NCBI GenBank assembly: GCA_021323865.1 | Contig: JAJPKF010000023.1 | Coordinates: forward strand, 112,834-176,833 | Direction of reading: 5' to 3' | Source: Pseudomonadota bacterium | GTDB lineage: Bacteria > Chloroflexota > UBA5177 > JAJPKF01 | DNA length: 64,000 bases | Shown here: positions 26,391 to 33,483 of the stretch, piece by piece | Numbering within the stretch: position 1 is the first letter of the stretch | Layout: each line of letters opens with the position of its first letter | The notes under the pieces: model-generated | Database searches by the model: none | Seen by the model: the letters and a program-made list of their open reading frames with translations, nothing else | Told to the model about the DNA's origin: nothing | Made by a program: the position numbers and the translations under genes

Positions 26391-26936
26391 TTGGCTGAAA
26401 ATGGTTTTGTACTTTGGTTCACGGGACTTTCGGGATCCGGTAAATCCACACTTGCGAACCTTCTTGTCGAGCGGTTCCGTGAGGCGGGGCGGAACGTCGA
26501 GCTGCTGGACGGAGATGAGGTCCGCCAAAATCTCACCAAGGACCTCGGATTCTCGAAAGAGGACCGGGACACCAACATACGTCGTATCGCCTTTGTCGCA
26601 CGGTTGCTGGCTCGGAATGGCGTCATCGCCATAACCGCGGCGATCTCGCCGTATCGAGAGGCGCGCGATCGAGCTCGACAAGAGAACGAGAATTTCGTCG
26701 AAGTCTTCGTCGATTGCCCGCTTGAGGTCTGCGCTCAGCGTGATGTCAAGGGTCTCTACGCCAAGGCCATTGCGGGCGAGATTCCCAATTTCACCGGCGT
26801 ATCGGATCCCTACGAGCCGCCCCTGAATCCGGAGATCGTGGTGCGGACGGGTGAGCTGAGCACCGAGGCGAGCGTCGACCTCATCCTCGACCGGCTGACC
26901 GAGCTCGGATATCTGGCGGAGCCAGTCTACGCCTAG
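26391..26936 (+). CDS. cysC: Adenylylsulfate kinase
   Basis: A 181-residue APS kinase, making 3'-phosphoadenylylsulfate from APS. The Walker A loop is GLSGSGKS (about residues 12-19). [24 protein letters not shown] and the [25 protein letters not shown] region complete the family pattern. The start is TTG 26391, supported by GAGGAG nine bases upstream. With sat at 14999 it completes sulfate activation, but no PAPS reductase or sulfotransferase is in the window. Confidence 0.95.
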   Translation: MAENGFVLWFTGLSGSGKSTLANLLVERFREAGRNVELLDGDEVRQNLTKDLGFSKEDRDTNIRRIAFVARLLARNGVIAITAAISPYREARDRARQENENFVEVFVDCPLEVCAQRDVKGLYAKAIAGEIPNFTGVSDPYEPPLNPEIVVRTGELSTEASVDLILDRLTELGYLAEPVYA

Positions 26937-27036
26937 CTGACCGGGCAAACGGGCGCCGGCGGCCGTGCCAACTCTGCATCGGTCGCCGGCGTCGGGGAAG
27001 CAGCCGTCCTCCCGAGCGAGGCCTTCCAGCTATGCG

Positions 27037-29157
27037 CTAGATCCTGCCCCTACCGCCCCTGAGGAATGACCACGGGATAAAGGGATCTCCGTTGGGTGGT
27101 TGACTCGGAAGCGCGACCTGCTGAGGCTGCGAGCCACCCGCGATCTGGAGTTGGATGCGGCGGTCCCGGGTCATGAACAGGTTTTGCACGTAGGTGTCGA
27201 GCGTCCGTCCAGAGAGCGAGAAGCGGACTCCAGCCACGCCATGCACCCGAACCAGGACCGAGTGGAGCATGGCGCCGGGCTGGCGCGGGACCGTCAAGTC
27301 GTAGCGTCGAAACCCATCAAACCCCAGAGCGTTGGCGGGCGTCTGGTACGTGAACGTCACGGTCGTCGCACGTCCCTGCCTCAGCAGGAAATAGCCCGAT
27401 AGCTGAGTCCGGCCATACGCCGCCTGAGAGTAGCCCGCGGCAACCCGCTCCAGCCCGGAAGTGGCCTGAAGCTGGGCTCCCGCCGGGACATAGACACGCA
27501 AGAAGTCAAGAAAGTCATGCTTGGTACCGCATATCTCCGTACGGATATTTGCAGTGCCCGGCGGGCAATGCCGGCCAAACTCGGGTCCCACCCCCTCCAT
27601 GCTGGAGGGCGAGGGTAGAACCCGATAGTGGATGGTGACTGTCGAGTCAATCCAGTAGTTGGGCAGCAAGTCGGCGGTGTACGTGGCATGCTCCTCCACG
27701 TATGGGGAGATCTTGTTGTATGAGCGGTTGTCGTCCACGATGTAGAGGAAGTCGCCCGGGTTCGTGGGGAAGGAACCGGCCAGACCGGACGACCGAACGG
27801 CGGCTTCGACTGCAGGCCTTTGATGGTAGATGAGAATGTCGTGGCGAATGACGGCATCCGTCATGGCGTGAGCCAGCTGCGGCCACCGACTTACCGGCAA
27901 ATGCTCCAATCGACGCACGATGGCGGCAAACTCAAAGCCGAGGAACTGCTTGCGAATGGTGTCGCGATTGCCGTGCTTGAGTGGGCCCCGGTAGGGCGCA
28001 GCTCCAGGGCCGGCGAAGCGATTGGCGAGCGTCGTTGCGTTCCTGGACGTCACCCAAACGTGATATTGCGGAACATACACCGGGCCCGTGGCATAAAGGA
28101 TGTCCGGGACACCCTGATCCACGAAGTCCACCACACCACTCGGCCAGCTGCCCGTGTCTCTCCCATAGAAGTAGCGCTCGAGCCGGGCGCTGGTTGGGAA
28201 GTCCGGGGAGAAGTTCGAGTCGCGGAACAACCACGACGACTCCGCCGTCAGCACCGCCTCCGCCTGCGGGAGCCTGGGAAAGCGGATCTCATGCGGCAGA
28301 ATGCTTCCCGTGAAGTGCTTTGTCATGTGACCCCGTCGCACGGTCACGAGATCCGTGGCTCCAATGAAGCCGCCAACCGCTCGAATCTCCTGCGAGTTCT
28401 CCCAAGCGAAGAGAAATCGGGAGGGAGACTTCCACCCGAGGAGCTGCGGCATCGCCGAGAGCCACAGAGCGGCCGAGTGCAGCTTCGGCAGATCTCGCCG
28501 CAGCTTCGCCACGGCTTGGTTCAAGCTATAGCTCCCAGTGTCCGCCGGCAGCGTGGCCACAGCGCTAAGGCCCTGCGACGCCGCGCCAGCGGCGGCCCGG
28601 AATTGAGGCGCGCCAGGACTGAGAGCCGCCGCCAGACGGACCAGCAGGGGTCTCGAATGAACGCCCCCGGAAAGCTGCGGCCACAGTGGATCCACCCCCC
28701 GAACCACGTCGAGAGCGCTCGTCGTGGCAAAGTACGCGGCGGAGGCCGTCTGCGGCGCCGCGCTGATTTGCCGCGCAGAGCCGGGAAGTCCGCTCAATCG
28801 GGATAGGATCGGTGACCAGAGGTAGAGATCGTTGCGAGCGCTCGCAAAGTTGGATTGCGCTTCGGCGAGCTGGGACACGGCAATCGTCCGCAGCCCGGGA
28901 TTCTTCAGAGCCGCCGGAGACTTGACGGTCGTGATTGCGCTCTGAAGCTCATGCGCGCCGGTCAGCAGGTGCTCACGCGCCCAGTAGATCTGGACGGCAG
29001 CGACGACGAAAAGGATGCCGATGGCCGCAAGACAGAGGAGGATGCCAATGCGCAACGGGCTCCGAGAATGGGAGGGCATGGCTCCCTCGACGGCCATCGT
29101 AGATCGGGCTACGGGGGCGCGCATTGGAACCGCACTTCTGTCAGTTTTTCGCGTCAT
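27037..29157 (-). CDS. DUF4012 domain envelope protein
   Basis: A 706-residue protein with one N-terminal transmembrane helix (about residues 35-56) and a large extracytoplasmic part. The DUF4012 core is at SRFLFAWENSQEIRAVGGFI, close to the family's FQNN.E.R.TGGF pattern, followed by a substrate-like loop with HMTKHFTGSI. DUF4012 proteins are found mostly in Gram-positive-type and candidate-phylum bacteria and are often near surface-polysaccharide genes; no biochemical role is established. ATG 29157 is preferred over 29220, which adds unconserved residues. Confidence 0.88.
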   Translation of the reverse strand: MTRKTDRSAVPMRAPVARSTMAVEGAMPSHSRSPLRIGILLCLAAIGILFVVAAVQIYWAREHLLTGAHELQSAITTVKSPAALKNPGLRTIAVSQLAEAQSNFASARNDLYLWSPILSRLSGLPGSARQISAAPQTASAAYFATTSALDVVRGVDPLWPQLSGGVHSRPLLVRLAAALSPGAPQFRAAAGAASQGLSAVATLPADTGSYSLNQAVAKLRRDLPKLHSAALWLSAMPQLLGWKSPSRFLFAWENSQEIRAVGGFIGATDLVTVRRGHMTKHFTGSILPHEIRFPRLPQAEAVLTAESSWLFRDSNFSPDFPTSARLERYFYGRDTGSWPSGVVDFVDQGVPDILYATGPVYVPQYHVWVTSRNATTLANRFAGPGAAPYRGPLKHGNRDTIRKQFLGFEFAAIVRRLEHLPVSRWPQLAHAMTDAVIRHDILIYHQRPAVEAAVRSSGLAGSFPTNPGDFLYIVDDNRSYNKISPYVEEHATYTADLLPNYWIDSTVTIHYRVLPSPSSMEGVGPEFGRHCPPGTANIRTEICGTKHDFLDFLRVYVPAGAQLQATSGLERVAAGYSQAAYGRTQLSGYFLLRQGRATTVTFTYQTPANALGFDGFRRYDLTVPRQPGAMLHSVLVRVHGVAGVRFSLSGRTLDTYVQNLFMTRDRRIQLQIAGGSQPQQVALPSQPPNGDPFIPWSFLRGGRGRI

Positions 29158-29260
29158 TATACGGGCCCCGTGGAAGCCGAGAACCGTTCGGCTCGTGTCG
29201 ATTCGCGTCAGACTCCGCAACGGGAATGCTCAAGCCCGGCACCGATGCCGTCGAGCGCCT

Positions 29261-29291
29261 ATTGACGACCGGCCTCCAATCGCCATACACT
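29261..29291 (+). promoter_or_regulatory. Promoter for the initiator tRNA gene
   Basis: TTGACG at 29261-29266 is followed at 17-19 bases by CATACACT, which contains TACACT as a -10-like hexamer. The distance to the tRNA 5' end at 29302 suits a short leader. The intergenic position and the downstream terminator make an independent transcription unit likely. Confidence 0.6.
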
Positions 29292-29301
29292 TGAGTGTCG
29301 A

Positions 29302-29376
29302 CGCGGGGTAGAGCAGTGGCAGCTCGTCGGGCTCATAACCCGGAGGTCGTAGGTTCGAATCCTACCCCCGCTACCA
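29302..29376 (+). tRNA. Initiator tRNA-fMet (anticodon CAU)
   Basis: A 75-base cloverleaf with encoded CCA. The acceptor arms GCGGGG and CCCCGC pair, but position 1 is C opposite U at 72, giving the unpaired 1-72 end that marks bacterial initiators. The anticodon stem has three G:C pairs (GGG/CCC) flanking the loop CTCATAA with anticodon CAU, the second initiator hallmark. The T arm is GTAGG-TTCGAAT-CCTAC. Because 1:72 is C:U rather than the usual C:A, this detail is slightly unusual. Confidence 0.95.
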
Positions 29377-29383
29377 TGCTCCG

Positions 29384-29420
29384 AACAGCCCGGACCGGCG
29401 GTCCGGGCTGTTTTCGTTTC
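29384..29420 (+). terminator. Intrinsic terminator after tRNA-fMet
   Basis: A perfect 13-base-pair stem (AACAGCCCGGACC / GGTCCGGGCTGTT) with loop GGC is followed by TTCGTTTC. It begins eight bases after the tRNA CCA, so the tRNA is its own transcription unit. Confidence 0.9.
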
Positions 29421-29485
29421 ATCCATCGCATCCACCGAATCAGCCTCGATAATGGTGCCGGAATCAACCTGGAGATGCTCCGAGT

Positions 29486-29962
29486 TTGATCTGGTTCTGG
29501 CTCTGGATAATCGTCGCGATCATCGCCGCCATCATCGAGGTCATCGGCTCCGGCCTGTTCTTCATCGGCGTCACGGCCGCGGCCGTCATTGCTGCTGTGG
29601 TCGCAGCCACTGGTCTGGCAGGTCCGCCGGTCGAGGCGATCCTCTTTGGGGCGGCTTCGATCCTGTATGTCGCCGGCCTACGGCCGCGAGTGTTGCGCTT
29701 GATCTCGGGGCGGGGGCCGGCCCTCCTCCATACTCCCAGTGGGAATCCGAACCTAGTTGGCCGTCGGGCAATCGTGACGCAGGAGGTCACCGAAGACGGC
29801 GGGCAGATTCGGGTTGGTCAAGGAGAGTTCTGGAGCGCCCGAGCGTACAACTCAGGGGACACCATGCCGGTTGGGGCTCGTGTCCAGATACTGCTGGTGG
29901 ACGGCCTCACGGCGCTGGTTGCTCCCGCCGAGGCGAGTTCGCCGGCCGAGGCCACAGCCTAG
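29486..29962 (+). CDS. NfeD family membrane protein
   Basis: A 158-residue NfeD-like protein. Two or three N-terminal transmembrane segments (WFWLWIIVAIIAAIIEVIG and following) precede a C-terminal OB-fold domain, with LVGRRAIVTQEV and GARVQILLVDGLTALV as the conserved strands. NfeD proteins usually work with SPFH/flotillin proteins or a membrane serine protease in membrane quality control. No SPFH partner is visible nearby. The start is TTG 29486. It converges on a small gene, overlapping by four bases. Confidence 0.85.
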   Translation: MIWFWLWIIVAIIAAIIEVIGSGLFFIGVTAAAVIAAVVAATGLAGPPVEAILFGAASILYVAGLRPRVLRLISGRGPALLHTPSGNPNLVGRRAIVTQEVTEDGGQIRVGQGEFWSARAYNSGDTMPVGARVQILLVDGLTALVAPAEASSPAEATA

Positions 29963-30234
29963 TCCAGTTTGCCGGTTCTCTCTCGGATGAGCCGTTCGGC
30001 CCTTCTGAGGTCATCGGCGATCGCCCGTGAGTCGCGGTCCAGGTGTCCGAGCCAGGCTCCTGACTCAGATTCTTCGTGATCGTCGACTGCGCTCAGAATT
30101 CGATGCGCGATGCCGAGGAGACGGTCTTTCAGCGCGTCGCCGGATTCCATTCCACTCGCCTCGATGTCGTCCACCGCCGCCCTGAGCGCCTGCCACGCAG
30201 CACGAATTGGATCGGAGCCATCAGGTTGATACAT
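29959..30234 (-). CDS. Small helical protein, unknown function
   Basis: A 91-residue soluble, acidic, helix-rich protein (AWQALRAAVDDIEASGMESG, then a long C-terminal DRDSRAIADDLRRAERLIRE helix). Codon use is ordinary for the region, and the ATG 30234 start is clear. No family is recognised. It sits head-on against NfeD with a four-base overlap, and 71 bases downstream of the PRC-like gene on the same strand, so the two may share a transcript. Confidence 0.55.
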   Translation of the reverse strand: MYQPDGSDPIRAAWQALRAAVDDIEASGMESGDALKDRLLGIAHRILSAVDDHEESESGAWLGHLDRDSRAIADDLRRAERLIRERTGKLD

Positions 30235-30305
30235 GCGCTACCGAAACTCAATCGGCTGGGCTATCCCGGCTTCACGACCCCGCAATGTTACTGAGACGGA
30301 CTTTC

Positions 30306-30623
30306 TCAGGTGGTCTGAGGGACGAGCGCCGGACGTGCGCCTCTCGTCTTGATAGGTTCCGTGCTTGATCGCTCGCGGCGCTCCAAGGTCCTGCCGTAGA
30401 GCACGACCTCGCCGGGCGTCAGATTCAGGAACACCATGCCGCCGATCACGCCGTTGATCGCCACCCGCGGTAGGGCCACCAGCTGAAACATCCCCAGCTC
30501 TTGACGGATGACGAAATAGTCCTTCCGGACCAGTAGCACCGTCCCGAGGATCTGGTCATGCGCGTCGACGACGTGCATACCGAAGTGAAGCCCACCGCCT
30601 CCGTGAGCATGACGATCAGACAA
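30306..30623 (-). CDS. PRC-barrel-like small protein
   Basis: A 105-residue product starting at TTG 30623 (ATG 30578 is an alternative that keeps the domain). The segment GMHVVDAHDQILGTVLLVRK followed by DYFVIRQ and LVALPRVAING matches the strand order of PRC-barrel or DUF2171 domains. The C-terminus is basic and probably disordered. It lies divergent from the ECF sigma gene. The function is unknown, though it may be related to stress responses. Confidence 0.6.
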   Translation of the reverse strand: MSDRHAHGGGGLHFGMHVVDAHDQILGTVLLVRKDYFVIRQELGMFQLVALPRVAINGVIGGMVFLNLTPGEVVLYGRTLERRERSSTEPIKTRGARPALVPQTT

Positions 30624-30761
30624 TCGCAGGGCCCCCGCACCGCTCTCGTTTTCAGCTTAAAGATTGAGCCGGGCAGTGTCAACAGCCAATTTTTCCCGGA
30701 AATACCGAGCCTCCCTAGACCCCAGTTGGCTTTCAGCCCCCTTTCATCTTTTCGGATCAGA

Positions 30762-31451
30762 ATGGGACAGCAGACTCAAACTATTGATCCGCCGGAACCG
30801 ATTGAAGATGGCCGGGTTCGCGGTGATCAAACTGGACGGCCATTGGTACCGACATATCCGGCTCTTGGAGGCGAACCGGGAGCTGCGATTTGGGGCGCAG
30901 GACGCGCCGAGGCGTCGCTCATCGAGGGGCTTCGCCGCCGGGAGTCCGAGGCGTTCTCCCTCGTCTACGAGCGCTACAAGGGACCGATCTACAACTATCT
31001 CTACCGCCTCAGCGGCAGCGCCGAGATTGCCGACGACCTCACCCACGACACGTTTCTCAGCGCCTACGAGGCGCTACCCACTCTCCGGGCCGATTCTGCC
31101 GTCTGCGCCTGGCTCTACCGAATCGCCTCCAACCGCTTCCGAGACCTGCTCCGCCGAAAGCGCATCATCAACTGGCTCAGCCTGGGCGACCGGCGTGACG
31201 CCGAATCGTCGCTCAGCGAGTCCGGTGGGGAGGAAAGCGTGCCCGAACAGGAGCTCGTCCAGGCGGCGCTACGACACCTCAAACCCGACTACGCCATCTG
31301 CCTCACGCTTCGACTGGCCGAAGGGTTCAACACCGAGGAGACCGCCAGCATCCTCAAAACGTCGCCCGAGGCGATCCGTATGCGATTGTGCCGGGCCCGC
31401 CAGATGTTCAAGGCCGCATATGCCGCCGCCGAGCGTGGCGAGATTTCCTGA
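30762..31451 (+). CDS. ECF-type RNA polymerase sigma factor
   Basis: A 229-residue sigma-70 family member with sigma2 and sigma4 only. Region 2 is EAFSLVYERYKGPIYNYLYR, ADDLTHDTFLSAYEALP and AWLYRIASNRFRDLLRRKR. Region 4 is ALRHLKPDYAICLTLRLAEG with the helix-turn-helix around NTEETASILKTSPEAIRMRL. The N-terminal 50 residues are low-complexity. ATG 30762 is the first start after the divergent gene. No anti-sigma gene follows; instead a membrane glycosyltransferase-like gene starts 30 bases later. Confidence 0.92.
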   Translation: MGQQTQTIDPPEPIEDGRVRGDQTGRPLVPTYPALGGEPGAAIWGAGRAEASLIEGLRRRESEAFSLVYERYKGPIYNYLYRLSGSAEIADDLTHDTFLSAYEALPTLRADSAVCAWLYRIASNRFRDLLRRKRIINWLSLGDRRDAESSLSESGGEESVPEQELVQAALRHLKPDYAICLTLRLAEGFNTEETASILKTSPEAIRMRLCRARQMFKAAYAAAERGEIS

Positions 31452-31480
31452 GCATTTTCCGCTCGGTGCATTAAGGTCGC

Positions 31481-33448
31481 GTGCGGCGGGCTGACTTTCC
31501 GGCTTTCGATCGCCTGAACAGGTCGCGGCAGATACCGTCCGGCATGGTTGCCGCGCCCGGCCGGGCTGTCACCTCTGAGCTCACCCTCGTCGAGGTGCTC
31601 TTCTGGCTGACGGTGCTTGCCGCGTTCATTCTGCGTGTGTGGGATGTGGGCACACGTGCCATGCACCTTGACGAGTCCACGGTCGCCTGGTTCGGCTGGC
31701 AGCTGTTAACTGGGCATGGGTATGCCTATGACCCCGTCTATCACGGGCCGTTTCAGCACGAAGCGCTGGCTCTTATCTTCCTGATCTTCGGCGGTAGTGA
31801 GACCACCGCGCGGCTCTTGGCGGTCACCCTAGGGACAGTCCTCGTGGCCCTGCCCTGGATGATTCGGGACTATCTCGGCCGTTTGGGGGCACTCCTGACC
31901 TCGCTGTTCCTCTGCGTCTCTCCTTCATTCCTCTACTTCGCTCGGTTCGAGCGAGACGACACGTACATGGAGTGCTTCACATTCCTGCTCGTGGTTCTCG
32001 TGCTTCGCTTCCTCCGTGATCGCCGGCCGTGGCAGCTCTATGCCGCGGGCCTGACCCTCGCTTTGGCGTTTGCGACCAAGGAGAGCATCTATATTGTTGC
32101 CTTTATCTTCAGTTCTTACCTCGTCTTCCTGGGTCTGGGAAGGCTAGGGACGAAGAGTGCTCTCGTTCGACGCTCGATTGACGCGAGCGGCCGGCTCGCG
32201 TCACCATGGCTTCTCGCTGCGCTCCTGCTGCTGGTGGCCGGCCTCTGCATCACGGCGGCCACGGGCTTCCCGTTCCCGGCACCGGTGATGGTCCTGCTGG
32301 TTGCGGGTGCGGGAGTGGTCGGCGCATCTGCCTCCGGTTCGCCGCCTCTCTCGGGTTCGGTCCGCCAGGTGCTCGGACGACATTGGCTGAATGCGGCCAC
32401 CGCGGCCGTCGCTCTCATCGTCCTGATGTACTCGACGTTCGGCAGCAATCTCAATGGCCTTTGGGACCAGGCGCATCCGCTGTTCGCCTCCTCGGGTCAA
32501 TGCCCGTACCCACTCGCCCTGCATCTGAACGCCTGCCGCAAAGATCTACTCGGTGGCCTGTTGTACTGGCTCAGCCAGCATCGGGTCGCTCGGGGCGGAC
32601 AGCCCTGGTTCTACTATCTGCTGCTCTATGGGCTCTACGAGCAGATCGCCGTCATTGGCGGTGCGATCGCCATCATTCATACGTTCGTCGCACGGAGCTT
32701 GAGCCTTCAGGAACGCGCCCTGCGCATGTTCTTCGTCTACTGGGCGGTGGTAGGACTCGGCGTCTATTCCTGGGCCGGCGAGAAATTTCCTTGGCTTGGC
32801 ATCCATCCGCTCCTGCCGCTGACCATCCTCGCGGGCATCGAGATCGCCTCCTTGGTGAGACGCCCAGACCTTACCCGGCAGGTTGCGCTCGCTGGGCTCA
32901 CCGTTCTCCTGATCCTTACCGTGCACAACACCCTCGTCCTCAACTACGTCGACGGGGCCAACCCGGTGGAGATGATGGTGTATGTCCAGTCGTCTCCGGA
33001 TACGGCCACCGACGCCACCCGCATCCAGCGGCTCTCCAACCGCGCGACCGGTGGCAATACCCTCGCGGTCACCGTCGACTCCACCGATACCTGGCCGTTC
33101 GCTTGGTACCTCAGAGACATGCCCAACGTGGCCTATCCCGCGCCCGGTCAGACATTGAGACCGCCCTACGTCTCGAATCCCATCATCCTGCTCGATCAGT
33201 CGGACGCCCAGACTCAGTCCATCCCCACGGCGGTGCGAACCCACTACACTCGGCGGCTGCGGCGACTCGATTGGTGGTTCCCTGAGGACTACAAGGTTTG
33301 GACCTGGTCCTCATTTGCCCAGAGGGCGCTCGATCCGCGTTCCTGGGAGGCCATCTGGAGCTGGGAGACCGTCCGTAAGCCCTTCGGGCCTCGAAACGGC
33401 TCCTGGTACTATCTCTACGTCAGAAGGGGCTACTTTGCAGCGCTCTAG
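31481..33448 (+). CDS. Agl23/TIGR03663-like membrane protein (GT-C superfamily)
   Basis: A 655-residue multi-pass membrane protein. The signature near the N-terminus, RVWDVGTRAMHLDESTVAWF, then YDPVYHGPFQHEA and FARFERDDTYMECF, fits the TIGR03663 family (flippase activity-associated Agl23-type), with acidic residues in the first loop as in GT-C transferases. About a dozen transmembrane helices are followed by a soluble C-terminal domain (DWWFPEDYKVW). The start is GTG 31481, and ATG 31544 is possible. It is the first of two tandem paralogues, which suggests a surface glycan or lipid-linked sugar system. Confidence 0.85.
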   Translation: MRRADFPAFDRLNRSRQIPSGMVAAPGRAVTSELTLVEVLFWLTVLAAFILRVWDVGTRAMHLDESTVAWFGWQLLTGHGYAYDPVYHGPFQHEALALIFLIFGGSETTARLLAVTLGTVLVALPWMIRDYLGRLGALLTSLFLCVSPSFLYFARFERDDTYMECFTFLLVVLVLRFLRDRRPWQLYAAGLTLALAFATKESIYIVAFIFSSYLVFLGLGRLGTKSALVRRSIDASGRLASPWLLAALLLLVAGLCITAATGFPFPAPVMVLLVAGAGVVGASASGSPPLSGSVRQVLGRHWLNAATAAVALIVLMYSTFGSNLNGLWDQAHPLFASSGQCPYPLALHLNACRKDLLGGLLYWLSQHRVARGGQPWFYYLLLYGLYEQIAVIGGAIAIIHTFVARSLSLQERALRMFFVYWAVVGLGVYSWAGEKFPWLGIHPLLPLTILAGIEIASLVRRPDLTRQVALAGLTVLLILTVHNTLVLNYVDGANPVEMMVYVQSSPDTATDATRIQRLSNRATGGNTLAVTVDSTDTWPFAWYLRDMPNVAYPAPGQTLRPPYVSNPIILLDQSDAQTQSIPTAVRTHYTRRLRRLDWWFPEDYKVWTWSSFAQRALDPRSWEAIWSWETVRKPFGPRNGSWYYLYVRRGYFAAL

Positions 33449-33483
33449 CCGGGTGGCCGCACGGCTCCAGGAGGACAGTCTGC

